A stretch of 60,000 bases of DNA from Hydractinia symbiolongicarpus (GCF_029227915.1 NC_079878.1:1366001-1426000), one strand, 5' to 3'; positions 24,167-35,610 are shown, counted from the stretch's first letter. The notes: a model not told the origin generated them from the letters alone. Program-made: numbers and translations.

Positions 24167-27100
24167 ATGGAGCAGCAACATATAGTTGCCATGGTTGTGA
24201 TAATAGAATTGAAACAATTAGACCCAATCACGGGTGAGTACATATATAAAAAACATTATCTGCGTACACCCAAGATAAAATATTTACATCCCGATGGACT
24301 TCATGAGATTTTTGAGGAATTGGTAGATGATATTCTCAAAAGGTTTGAAAAACTAAGTGAATCCCCAAACAATGGATTCGGTTGGATAATATCAAGGAAT
24401 GTGAGTATGGATACTGAAATTGATATGTTTCAACCACTAAGAGGATCAACCTATATCGAACTACCAAAAAAGTTACAAGCAACAAAAGTCGTAATAAAAA
24501 TGTTAAAAACAATGACGACAAATGTTTTATATACCCAATACAATCAGCGCTTCACCCACAACCCAAAAACCCACAGAGACCAACCAAGTATAAAAACTAC
24601 CTCGACAATCTCAGCTTCAACGGTATATAATTCCCAGTGGCCATCAGAGACATAGCTAAGTTTGAAGAATAAAACAACTTCAAAGTTAACGTGTTCGGTT
24701 ACGAAAGATCAATCTACCTCATAAGACCTACAGATCAGGAAATGCAATTGACCTCCTCTTTACTATCCATTGAACAAGCCTATCATTGTTGTTGGAAAAA
24801 GAACTTCGAAAGGTTACTATCATCACAGATAAATAATCATGGTCATGCAAAATTTATATGCAAGGGTTGTATAAATCGTTTTCAGTTTGAATCCAAATAG
24901 AAAAAACACATTGAGTCCGGTGAACAAAAAATGTGGTGACGGTTGATACGCCGAAGCCTTATTCAAGATAAGGTTTAACAACTTCAACAGGTCAATTGGA
25001 GTACATTATGTAACATATGCCAATTTTGAATCCTTTACACAAAAAAATGAATCGAATCAAGAGGTGGATAAAGAGGTTCATACACAACAAAGTACATTAT
25101 GTAACATATGCCGATTTTGAATCCTTCAGGTTCATACACAACAAAGAACCAACACCACAAGCCTTGCGGATTTAACATTCCTGTCGAAGGTCTAACAAAG
25201 TGCAAGTCAATACTCTATCGTGGAGAAGATGCAGCAAGGTCTTCCGTCAAAAAACCTGGAAGAGTTAGCAAAAAGGATATACAACGACCACTTAAAACCT
25301 ATAAAACCAATCGAAGTGACTAAAGATGATTGGAAAAGATATTGGAATAAAGGATGTCACATTTGCAAGAAACCAATAGAGAACGGAAGAGTTCCAATTA
25401 AGGGTTAGCTGGTGTATTCAAAGTGTATAACCAACGAAAAAGGTGTAATATGTAAAGATGCAGACACCTCAAAAATTGATTGGAAGGAACACTACCCACA
25501 AAAGACTGCTACATATGTAAGAAATCGGTAAAAAACCCAAGAGTAAAGGACCACGACCTTATCACGGGAAAGTTTAGAGGTCCAGCACATAACAGCTGTA
25601 ACCTAAATTACAAAAACCATCATTCATACAAGTATACTTCCATGGCCTACAAGAATATGACTCTCACCTATTCATAAACTAACTAGGAGAAATAGAAGGA
25701 GATATAAACTACATTTCACTGAATAAAGAAAAGTAAATATCCATCTCAAAAAAAACATACCTGTCGACGACAAAAAAATCATGGAACTAAGATTCATAGA
25801 CAGTTTCAAGTTTATGGCATCATCCCTGGACAAACTATCTAGCAATCTCACGGAATACAAAATGATTCAAGCCATTATGAAGGTAAGCAGCTGGACTTTA
25901 TAACAAAAAAGGTGTTTTTTCATACGATTATATGGATAGCTTCGATAGATTCAGCGAAAATTCATTACCACCTATCGAAGAGTTTTATAGTAAACTATAC
26001 GAAAAACACATAACTGAGGAAGATTATCAGCATGCAAAGAATGTATGGGAAACGTTCAACATTTCGAACATGAGTGAATACCACGACTTATATCTAAAAT
26101 CCGATGTTCTATTACTAGCCGACGTATTCAGGAACTTTTGAAACATATTCATGACAAATTACGAACTAGATCCAGCCTGGTATTACACAGCACCTGGTTT
26201 ATTATGGGACGTTCTACTTAAATCGACGGATATAGAACTAGAACATTATTATCCGACGACGATATGTTACTATCCTCCGAAAATCAATAAGAGGATGATA
26301 TCAAACAAATACTCAAAAGCCAACAACAAATACATGAAAGATGGCTATAACCCAGAAGAAACATCAAAATACCTGATGTATCTAGATGATAATAACCTGT
26401 ATGGATGGGCTATGTCAGAACCACTATCCACAGGTACATTTAAATGGATGAAGGAACACGAACTACAAAACATAAACTACAAAAGTAAAAAAGAAGGATG
26501 CATGCTCGAGGTTGATCTAAGAACTACATGACTTTCACAACGATTATCCACTCTTAATCTCAAACCTGCAATCGAAACTAAATACGCGCTCCATTACAAG
26601 AATCTAAAACAATACATCGATCTAGAACTAAAACTGACAAATATACATCGTGGAATCAGATTCAAATAATTGTCTTTGATGAAGTCATAAATCGATAAAA
26701 ACACTTAACAAAGGACAAAAGCCAATAACGAGTTTGAAAAAGACTTCTTCAAACTCATGAACAATTTGGTGTTCGGTGCAATTGAAAACTCCAGAAATCG
26801 GGTTAGCATAGTCCTATCGAGCAACCACGACAAAACAGTAAAGCTCTGCTTAAAACCTAATTACACCAAGCGGATAATATTTAGCGAGAACCTAGTTGCT
26901 ATCCACCTACTCCAAACAAAACTAACTTTCAACAAACCTGTCTACGTTGGAGCATATATCCTAGACATATCAAAATCGTAATGTATGACTTCCACTGCAA
27001 CGTTATAAAGAAGAAATACGATGATAGAGCAAAGTTGTTATTCACCGACACCGATTTCCTTTGTTATGAAATCCAAACAGATGACGTAATCACAATTTAT

Positions 27101-27475
27101 TGGAAAATAAAGACCTTTTCGATTTCTCCAATTACGACAATCTCCAAATACGATCATCTAAACTACGACGACACAAACACAAAGGTGTTGGGAAAGTTTA
27201 AGAACGAGTGTGGTGGAAAGGTTATCGAAAGGTTTGGCGGGTCTAAAATTTAAAATTATATGCATTGAAGGTTGATAAAAGTAAAAGAAAAAGGGCAAAG
27301 TGAATAACGAGAGCCATCAGATAACGACTAACATGTGATGCGTATGAAGACTGCCTGCTTAAAGAAAAAGAAAACAGACAGAAAATGAACGTCATCAGGA
27401 GCTATAAACATGAAATATACACAGAAACAGTAAACTAGATCGCCCTATCCTAAAACGATGATAAACGAATCATCA
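24167..27475 (+). pseudogene. Protein-primed type B DNA polymerase relic (Polinton/Maverick type)
   Basis: Successive same-strand frames give, in order: an N-terminal region (24167-24655), a CKGC zinc-finger-like segment after FGYERSIYLIR (24691-24900), endonuclease VII-like zinc modules (25326-25620), the exonuclease/linker part (25690-26130; MELRFIDSFKFM, VFPYDYMDSFDRF, YHDLYLKSDVLLLADVF), palm motif A (YLDDNNLYGWAM, 26373-26412) with the preceding PGLLWDVLLK, a fingers/motif B segment (LMNNLVFGAIEN, 26752-26790), and motif C near 27036 where the usual DTDS reads DTDF. A C-terminal piece ending NDDKRIIRDTYA is near 27455. Such polymerases replicate Polinton elements and related viruses. At least eight frame changes or stops make it non-functional. 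The flanking integrase, ATPase and capsid genes of a full Polinton were not found. Confidence 0.8.
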
Positions 27476-27694
27476 GAGACACATACGCCTGACTATGTAG
27501 AGAGGGCTTTTGATACTTTGCTGGCTTTGCCTACAATTTTAAGTACATCAAGAATAATATACTTCGACAAGATAGTTATCTTGAAATATAAGTTACGAAA
27601 TGTGTATCCTAGTAACTCTTTAAATAATTTAATAAGACGTGCCAAGATTTGTTAAAGCGCTAAGCAATTATTCACAAGATAAGTTTACACTGTA

Positions 27695-27974
27695 CTCCGG
27701 AGCCTAAATTTATTAACACGGATAAAATCCAAGACAAAGTTAGTATAAAGTCTGGTGCAATGTTACATTACCGTGTGAAGATGTAAAAAGTGTTCTACAT
27801 GTAAAGTATAATTGGAAGTTGCATGCTCGATTTATCGACGATGAAGTAAACAACACTTTGCAACTACCAACATCATTGAAAGATAGTGGTGTTTACACAT
27901 GTGTTGTTTCATCTTTGACTGGTTCAATATCCTTTAAAGGAATCCATCTTAATGTTTATCAAACTCCAATATGA
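27695..27974 (+). pseudogene. Isolated immunoglobulin-like domain fragment
   Basis: Two adjoining frames give PKFINTDKIQDKVSIKSGA, and, after a one-base shift at about 27760, VTLPCED, VKYNWKLHARF, NTLQLPTSLKDSGVYTCVV and SISFKGIHLNV before a TGA at 27972. Cys-Trp-Leu and the D-x-G-x-Y-x-C signature are in the order and spacing of an Ig V/I-set domain. No start codon or signal peptide, and no clear splice donor after the domain, was seen. It is probably a captured or degraded exon of an Ig-family surface receptor. Hydrozoan genomes hold many such genes (for example the Alr allorecognition family), but assignment to one is not possible here. Confidence 0.55.
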
Positions 27975-28755
27975 AAGATGTTACAACCCACCTTCCCAGG
28001 AGCAATACTACTGATGAATTTTTTATATCGACTTTAAAGCGAACCTGTACACTGCCCCAGGTAATCGTCAAAAAGCGTGGGCTTGTCGATATCTGTAATA
28101 TACAATTGTTTGGGTGGCCTCTTTTTTGTAGAAGAAAGATGAACATTTACTCGTATAATCCCAAAACTATGTGCAAATCGAACAGGGAAGAATGGCCTCT
28201 GGGCATCACGAAGCTTGAACATCAAGATTTGTACGCGTCAACAAAGTCTGCATCACAGCTACGCGTTTTGGAACTATGTTCCGCGTTGCTGCCTGCGTAC
28301 CAACATGCAAGTATTCAATCAATATTTCAACTACTTATTTGAACGATCCCGTTTAAGTTGCAATGGGTGAGCAAGCATTCGATTACTGGGACATTCAGGT
28401 CAATTTTGAAGCCCATTGTTCAACAACAGCACTCAGGATACCTGCCAAAAAGATGACAGGATCTTTACCACTTATCAACTCTATCTTTCGATTCCATGTC
28501 TACTACCACATGCGACGTATACTAGGAAGAATGAAAGTGCCCATGCCTTTTGATGATGGTTTTAGACAGTACAGGAATCCTATTCGACATCTGCAGAAGT
28601 TGCATAAGTGTGCCTTGTGTACGGTGCAGATCCACACAGAATGTATAAATTCAAAGCAGTAGGTGCTTCATTAACCAACGGTGAATGGTGGCTTCAAGTT
28701 GATGGAGATTACACAAAGTTCATCAAGACAACAAGCAGAGCCTTACATCGGTAGG
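27975..28755 (+). pseudogene. Decayed protein of a repeated cnidarian family, function unknown
   Basis: The best block is the open frame 28363-28662: EQAFDYWDIQVNFEAHCSTT, LRIPAKKMTGSLPLINSIFR, FHVYYHMRRILGRMKVPMPF and DDGFRQYRNP. After a frame change a second block at 28641-28755 reads FKAVGASLTNGEWWLQVDGD then YTKFIKTTSRALHR and a stop. Composition and codon use look like real coding sequence. I have the impression of similar proteins in multicopy hydrozoan loci but cannot name the family. The region 27975-28360 has open frames on both strands without recognisable content. Confidence 0.4.
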
Positions 28756-31460
28756 TTTGACTAAACTTAGTGAAAGTGTTTTGATACTTGGGTCACAAGC
28801 ACAGGCAAAAGCTTCCTCGTCTTAAGTCCCTAAAGTTCTCTTTTATCTAAAAAGTTGTGAATGTGAGTGAATCGGCTCTTCAGCTAACTCCTCTATTTTT
28901 TTATTAACGTTATTAATAATTTGATAGTTGCACTTGCTATTTTCACTTGACAGATACAGAAATATTCCAATTGTTTTGCATAGCAATTTTTGCTTTTTTT
29001 CAAAGTATCAGTATTCACTTATTCTTGTATACATAGAAATATTAGAGACAGTCGCGCCTACTTTTAGTCTGGAAATTAGGTTGCATGAAGTTTGTAGTTT
29101 TTTTCTGATATGTCCACCATTAGAATTGTTTTTTTGGTTTAGAAGTAAAAATAATGCCTAAACAAAAGTAAAATTCAGGACACATTGTGGAGGAATGTAA
29201 ATCTTGATTGCAGAGAGAAAGGAAGGATAAACAAATATTTAACATAAAGTTTGTTGCAAATCATTTAGCATTGCAAACAGTGGAATTAAGAATATAAGGC
29301 AGTATGCTAAAGGAAAAACATATAGAAAGATGTCATCTATTAGCAATAAAATATGTTTTGTTGAAAAGCCTTCTTAAGTAACTATTTCCAGCAGAACAGA
29401 AAATAGCTTAAAAGCAAACCAATTTGGTCAATACAGTATCAAAAGATCCGATATTGAATGCAGAGCTAATTTGGTCATTAAAACTTTTGAAAAAACCAGA
29501 ATCAAAAAGTAAGCTGTTCTGTTCTATGGTTCCAGATAGTAAAATAGCTCTCAAAAGTTCATTGTGGAAAAACAAAATTAAGTTACATTTTCTGTCATAG
29601 TGTTGCTTCTTTTGTTAAAGACACACTGTTAAATGATTTAAAAGAAGCCCTTATTGCGTCACATGAAATTTAAACTCCTCTAAATTTAATGCAAAATCTT
29701 TAAAATCTGCCTTATCTTAGGAAAAAAAATTTGACCACTCTGTACTTAAATACTACGATAACCGGAAATCCTTTTTAAAACAATAGACGCGTAATTTAAG
29801 GAAAGCTTTACAAATTTAAAAATGGTGTTAATAAGAAGGTAGAAGAACAAGATATAAAATAGTAAGAATAAAATCAACTACCAACATGGTTCCTTGGGCT
29901 CTCTTATGATATTTTGACGAGACGGCTTCGTAATAGCCCTGGTTCAGGCTGACGATACACGGATTTTAATTGGATTCGCCTTTCAAATAAAAACGGCGAG
30001 AGTTGGACGGAGTTTGTATATTTTATAACAAGGCGAGAGTGAAAAAAAGTGCACGAAAAAAAAAAGACGCAGAAATGCTAGAAGAAAGATTTTATCATAA
30101 AATATTAGCTTATTATGGCATAAACGAAGGTTAAGAAATAAATTACTAGATTCCAAATATATTGGTTATGAAGCTAACCAGTCACATGTTTTGTATACAT
30201 TAAGTTACATGCTTTATGTAGGTACCTTTTGAATACAAAAAAGTTATGTTGGATATACAGTAGAATTTATAATTCGCATGGGGAACAAAAAATTCGTTTG
30301 AATTACGGAGAGTTCGAAAATGGCGAAAAATCGCGAATTCGCGAAAGTTTCTCTCGCGAAAGTTTCTCCAATTAAAGTGGTAGAAAGTTGATATAGTCTT
30401 ATAAAAATTTGTTGTTTTTTTATTTCCGGGAAGCAACTTTCCATTCAGATCTATTATTTAGGACTCTAGTCGATAAGGGCTGATTTTAAACAAATGAAAA
30501 TACATTCTGCGTTGAACTTATATTAAAGAGCTTAAAAAGTTGGTTAACAAGTTGTTTCAAATTTTTTAAAAACTTCTTTTCGTTATCAAAATATTCACAT
30601 TTAAAGAATTTCAGATTTAATTATTATGCTGCATAAACTATGATGTCATTTTTTCCTATGATGATTATGAAGTCATATTTAAGTAATAGCAAGTTTTGTC
30701 ATTTTCTGTCATTACTAATTTTAGACCTGCGCATTCAAATTTATCAATGCATAGACATTATAAAGGTGAATTGATTACCATATTTTTTTTTGCCAAAATG
30801 ACACTCGTTTGCACGTCCCAGGCCTCTTAATTTTTTTCCAATGACCCAATAACTCGGGATCTGCAACTAGGTTTGCAATAAAATTTTCTGGGTAAGCTTT
30901 ATAATATCTAAGCATTTCATTGCAGTTTCATTGCACATCCTTTAACAGGTCTAAAATTACTGATGATAGAAATTAATTAAAAAATTAAAAAGACTTGTTA
31001 ACCAACTTTTTGAGCTCGATAATATATGTCCAACATCATTTTATACCTCTACCTTAAACCTATAAGCATAGTCTTCAGCGCGAAGACCAAAAATCGCAAA
31101 TGTTTCTGCCCGAGAAAGTACAATAAGAATCTAAGATACTTGCTTTTAATCAGCACAATATTTTCTTCATTGCACATTCATATCTCGGATAAATACAGCC
31201 TTTTGCTTTGCTATTTACTTGTTGTTTTATGGAGCACATTATTCCTTCAACTTTAAAAGCAAACGTCAAATGCAACATTTGTTAAAATAGAACGATGTTT
31301 CTTTACAAGTTTATTCTATGCGGTCTTTCGAACGCTGTTTTCATTGCAAACTGCACTCTTTTAGACAATTTAATTCGAATTTTTTACCTACCTCTGTATA
31401 AGAAATTCTGAAATATCAAAAACGTTTATTTGTACGCCAATTATTGCGAATGGGCAAACA
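28756..31460. other. AT-rich repeat-like DNA with a possible transposase relic at 29440-29670
   Basis: Mostly featureless. One plus-strand frame from about 29447 to 29599 reads NAELIWSLKLLKKPESKSKL and MVPDSKIALKSSLWKNKIK, and continues after a shift with VASFVKDTLLNDLKEALIAS near 29600-29670. This has the look of a decayed hAT-like repeat protein, but the match is by memory and weak. A segment at 30300-30370 has repeated TCGCGAA motifs. Nothing else was recognised. Confidence 0.3.
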
Positions 31461-31467
31461 AATAACG

Positions 31468-31970
31468 TACAGTAGACGTCCCTTAATTCGAACATGCAAG
31501 GGACTAAATTATTTGTTCGAATTATCGAAAGTTCAGAAAAAAAAGGATTTTAATAAACGTTTAAAGGTTTTAAGCTTTAGTTACAATTTTACTACAAATT
31601 TTTATGAAAATCTTTTAACGTTGTTTGCTTGCCGATGGCCAAGGCCTCCAAATTCCTTGTAAACTTCATTTTATTGGAAATGCCAATTTAATTGATAAAT
31701 TAAAAGAAATTTTGCCACCACTGATGCAATAAAAATGAAAACTTTTGCTTATTTTCCCATAAAATTTTATTTATCGATGCACAAAAGTTCGAATTAACGA
31801 GCATAATGTAGCCTTGGGACTAAAAAATTGTTCGAATTAGCGAAATGTTCAAATTAGCGGAGTTCGAATTAAGCAGCTCAAAATATAAGACTTTATTAAA
31901 CCCAACTCAAGGAATTGGCAATTTGTTCGAAATAACAGAAAGTTCGAATTAAGCGGCATTCGAATACAGA
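31468..31970. mobile_element. TTCGAATTA-motif element, possible pogo/Tigger-like non-autonomous transposon
   Basis: The left end has CAGTAGACGTCCCTTAATTC followed by GAAC, and the right end carries several copies of GTTCGAATTA or its complement (near 31785, 31830, 31868, 31925, 31951). CAGTAG...CCTTAATTCGAA at a terminus with many internal TTCGAATTA repeats resembles the ends of pogo/Tigger elements in animals. The right terminus is degenerate (ATTCGAATACAGAGACC) and the inverted repeat is imperfect. No transposase is present. Confidence 0.45.
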
Positions 31971-31978
31971 GACCAAAT

Positions 31979-32062
31979 AAAGATGTCTCAAAGACGTCTT
32001 TTTTAATCAAAAGACGTCCGGACACATTAAGGACGAAAAAAAGCCGTCTTTAAGACATCTTT
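31979..32062. repeat. Long imperfect hairpin, arms about 26 bp
   Basis: AAAGATGTCTCAAAGACGTC then a T-run on the left; the complement of the right arm is AAAGATGTCTTAAAGACGGC then a T-run. The loop is about 30 bases and holds another AAAAGACGTCC copy. It abuts the TTCGAATTA element and may be a separate fold-back MITE. Confidence 0.65.
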
Positions 32063-32620
32063 GTATTTACTGGGAATTTGCGCATTTTTACGACCTGATT
32101 GAGGTTAAGAAAGAGGCTTCTTTTGCAAATAACTTTTAAAAAACTAAGTTTGACATTTTCTTCATTTTTTGTTCAGTTAAAAGCGTAATAAGTTTAAGCA
32201 AAAAATAAGCACACCCAGCTTTAGTGATGTCATAATAAATGGTTGAAGATAAAACAAAACTTACAAATTAAATTTTAAATTCACGTTTAGAACAAACAAA
32301 AAATCACTTACACAACTTTCTAAAATTTGTTGTTTTCATTCTATTATTAAAAACTTGTTTTTGTTAATTTCCTTTAAAAGGCGCGAGTAATTAAAACTTC
32401 TTTAATGAAACAGACAAGGCAATGTTAATTGTCCGCAACTTTGTTTGCCCGAGTAGTTTTATAACAAAGAAAAGAAGGAAAATTAAAAGTTAATTAACCA
32501 TGAATTTTATATATGTATAGGTAAGAAACTTTTAAATTAAACTTTTGTTAAACTAAGCGAAAGACAAAATAAAAATAAAATTTTAAAATAGCGTAGCAAA
32601 AAGATCAAAGAGCTGTGTGC
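32063..32620. other. No feature recognised
   Basis: AT-rich sequence without coding signal, splice-site pattern or obvious repeat on either strand. Confidence 0.4.
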
Positions 32621-32621
32621 A

Positions 32622-32670
32622 ATTTCCATATACCAAACAGACAGACGGAATACGGCTATTATTAAAGAGA
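32622..32670 (-). mobile_element. Helitron-family 5' end fragment
   Basis: On the minus strand from 32670 the sequence reads TCTCTTTAATAATAGCCGTA followed by TTCCGTCTGTCTGT. This matches the 5' ends at 36331 and 36504 (TCTCTATAATAATAGCC... then TCTG units). No 3' hairpin with CTAG was found on the downstream side, so only the 5' end is claimed. Confidence 0.5.
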
Positions 32671-32759
32671 CAAGCCGGGAAACCCAGCGTCGACACGTTA
32701 CAAGTCAAGGTGTGACCCGGCGTTAAACACTCTGTGAAGCACTTAATAAGAGCCGTAAA

Positions 32760-33180
32760 CTGTGCCAAACAATCAGGTGGAGCGCTTACAGTAGGTATGC
32801 AGTATCTCGTTAAGCAAGTGAAGCGCATACACTATTAAAGTGTTGCGACTGAAACATATTTTTCTAAAAATAACTTTCCCGCAACGATAGCTAATAAAAA
32901 CAGAGCCTACAAACCGTTGGTACTCCGTCATAGCAAAAACAATCATTCAAATATTATTATTAACAATATTATTTTACTTTACAGAATAAGTTTTTGTAAA
33001 AGTTAAAAAATTAATCGTGACACCGGGCTGAGCGCTTATTACAGTTAAACGGTGTTGCACTGGCATATAGGGATAATACCCTTTTTAAAAAAACTTTCTC
33101 GCAGACTCTGTTTAAGTAAAACCACAAGAAACAGTCCATTGCTGACACGGGGGGCTGAGCGGTTACAGGGTGACCACTCC
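32760..33180. repeat. Degenerate repeat units on the 3' side of the Penelope-like element
   Basis: Units around 32850-32940 and 33014-33170 share a pattern: a GTGTTGC-like motif, a TACCCTTTTT-like T-run, AACTTTC(T/C)CGCA, then TAAAACCACAAGAAACAG or similar. Related units lie at 35336-35610 in the same orientation on the far side of the Penelope-like element. They could be decayed pseudo-LTRs of the element or an unrelated short repeat. Confidence 0.4.
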
Positions 33181-33369
33181 TCCTTAAATTCCTTAATAAA
33201 AGAAAATCTTAAAAAATAAGAACGACAAAATCTACGACATATCCAAATATATCTTTCAGCAAGCTTTCGCCAACGCCCAGGTTGGCATGTTCACACTGTT
33301 TCTAAATTTTATTTTACAAGTTAGAGATAAATACTAAACAAGATATAATAGGAAGAAAATAGAGCTATT

Positions 33370-34795
33370 ATAGTAATTCTAAAGGCATAGATTTTACCGT
33401 GTTATTTAAAATGGGACGGTCACGCTCAATTAGTAAGCTCTCCATCAGAGTAAGTTTAAAATCTTTAGACTCTTCCGCAAGTACTGAGAAGTTGTGAAAC
33501 GATGCTTGAGAGTAATTACAAAACATTAAATGTTCAAGAACGGCACTGGCCTGGGGACCAGGTTTAACGCGTTTACCTGTAAGTGCAGAAATACCTAAAT
33601 GCTCAGACATACGGACTTTAAAATGGCGTTTTGTTTTGCCATAATAAGTGGCGTTGCAGCCACTACACTTAAAACAGTAAACGAGTCCGGAGCGTAACGA
33701 TTCGGGTATTCTGTCCTTAAAGGCAAAGCAGCTACGTAGCCTCCTCTTAGAAAAAATATAAGTTTAACATTACAATGTGCCAGTTTCTGCTTAAACAAGC
33801 GGTGCAAACGTGTTCTAATTTGTAAGGTAATCTTTCCTTAAAAAGGTAAAACAAGGACTAACTCTTTCTTAGGAGCAAGGGACACTTGTTCCTTCGGTTC
33901 GTAATTTCTGCTCTTGAAAATTCTGAGACAGAATTCAAAAACCTTTGAAGGGTATCCATTCCTTCCAAGAATAGTCTTCAACTGAGATATTTCTACATGA
34001 AATTTATTAAGATCTGAACACAGATGGTAAAAACGATAAAGTAAAGAAAAAATCAAGCCGTGTTTATAATCCATGGGTATGAAACTAGAAAAGTTAGTAT
34101 AAACTCCACTAAATATTGGTTTCCTATATACGTTGGTGACAAAAGAATCACCTTCACGCATGACGCAAACGTCCAAGAATGGCAAAACCTTATCACATTC
34201 TTCTTCAAACGTGAATTTAATATTCTGATGCCTAGAATTAATATATTCATAAAAATTTTGAACATGCTCACGTGATTCAAATAAAACAAAAATATCATCA
34301 ACATATCGTCTATAATAGATCGGCTTAAATTCAGACGGACAATTTTCAAGCCAAATGTTTTCATAATGACACATAAAAATATTGGCCAGTGTAGGCCCTA
34401 ACGGAGACCCCATAGCCACACCGTCAATTTGCTTATAATATACGCCGTTGAAAACAAAAATAGACTCGGTAGTCGCTAGAGTAAGAAGATGTTTCAAATC
34501 TTTCTTAGGAATACCATCTATACAATTAGATTCTATCTCATTGATAATAATATCAATCGTTTCATGTAATGGAATATTCGGAAAAAGTGAATTAACATCA
34601 AAACTAGCCATATAACAGTTAGGATTCTGCTGAACAATTTCAGACGCAAAACTGAAGAAGTTTTTCACGGTATAGTCATTGATAGTGAGACTTACAAGCT
34701 TAGGTACAAGAAACTTTGCAAGCTTTTACGTGGGAGTACCAATAGCAGAAAGAATAGGACGAAACTTAGGTACGCCATTAACAAAAGAAAATCTC
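33370..34795 (-). pseudogene. Penelope-like retroelement: reverse transcriptase plus GIY-YIG endonuclease, 5'-truncated
   Basis: Reading the reverse strand from about 34795: FVNGVPKFRPILSAIGTPT, a stop codon, KLAKFLVPKLVSLTINDYTV, then the frame open from 34668 to 33838 with the RT palm. Motifs seen: SFDVNSLFPNIPLHETI (motif A), DGVAMGSPLGPTLANIFM (motif B), YRRYVDDIFVLF (motif C with catalytic YVDD) and KVLPFLDVCVMR. After a frame change near 33800 a GIY-YIG nuclease domain follows: LVYCFKCSGCNATYYGKTKR, FKVRMSEHLGISALTGK, and the C-terminal LLIERDRPILNN. RT followed by GIY-YIG is the hallmark of Penelope-like elements that integrate on their own. The stop, the frame break and the missing N-terminus make it inactive. 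Confidence 0.88.
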
Positions 34796-34991
34796 CTTAA
34801 AAGTACTTAAATATACTTAAAAAATTGAAATTTAATCTACTCTCCTTATTTTCTCCTTATTTCTTAAATTTTCTGATCGTAAAATTTTTGGAAATGTGTT
34901 CATGATTTGTTCATCACCCGTTAAATAAGACATATTTCTCTGTTACCTAAAATCCTATATTTTCTATCTTTCAGGGCATAATTTATATGTA
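34796..34991. other. Repeat-like TCCTTA-rich DNA
   Basis: Short stretches built on CTCCTTA and TACTTAAA motifs; similar TCCTTAA wording recurs at 33180-33200 and 35200-35310. No coding signal. Confidence 0.35.
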
Positions 34992-35127
34992 CTAGTCTTT
35001 AGCCCGTGGAAAATCCACGAGTTCGCTCGTCCTTTTTATACTGCATTGCGTGCTTCTCGCTATTGCGCAACTAAGCTACCATTTTGCGTGACAGACAGAC
35101 AGACGTATACGGGTATTATGACATAGA
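34992..35127 (-). mobile_element. 136-bp non-autonomous Helitron with intact-looking ends
   Basis: On the minus strand the element begins TCTATGTCATAATACCCGTA at 35127, has three TCTG-type units, then the core ACGCAAAATGGTAGCTTAG shared with 20977-21050. It ends with the hairpin CGTGGA-TTT-TCCACG, a short spacer and CTAG at 34995-34992. The base before it is A and the base after it is T, as expected for Helitron insertion between A and T. No coding capacity. Confidence 0.7.
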
Positions 35128-35335
35128 TATTTGTATAATATGTATAATTTTCATATAGAACATAGTATGTAACATTAAAGATAGAGAACTAAAATTGGTT
35201 TTCTCCTTAATTATCCTTATTTTTTATATTTTTTTGTCGTTCGCAGGAAAATACCCTTAAAAAATGTCAATTTGTCTTCTTAATTCTCCTTAATAGCCTT
35301 ACTTTGTTCATATGTTGTTAGTGGTCACCCTGGGT

Positions 35336-35610
35336 TAGTCCAGGTAAACAGTGTTGCGCATCCGCACAGGGGTGATAACCAAGAAAGTTTAAAAAATAAT
35401 TGTTACAGTGGGCACACTGTACATGCGCATAAGCGTAATAGCGTTTTCCAAAAAAAACAATCTGTTGTTAACACTGGACTAAGTGCTTAGTACAGTTAAA
35501 CATAGTTGAACGGGCGTATCGGCGTATTACCTTTTTCCAAAAATTCTCAGTGCAGCTTCGGTTTAAATAAAAACACAGGGAACAGCCTGTCGTTACCCGT
35601 CCATCCAAAA
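35336..35610. repeat. Degenerate repeat units on the 5' side of the Penelope-like element
   Basis: Two units, at about 35336-35460 and 35466-35610, resemble those at 32850-33170: compare CTTAGTACAGTTAAACATAG here with CTTATTACAGTTAAACGGTG at 33036. Orientation is the same on both sides of the retroelement. Confidence 0.4.

Noticed and set aside
30957-30985. CTGATGATAGAAAT as a hammerhead ribozyme core
   Set aside because: There is no helix II between the two core motifs and no matching flanking stems.
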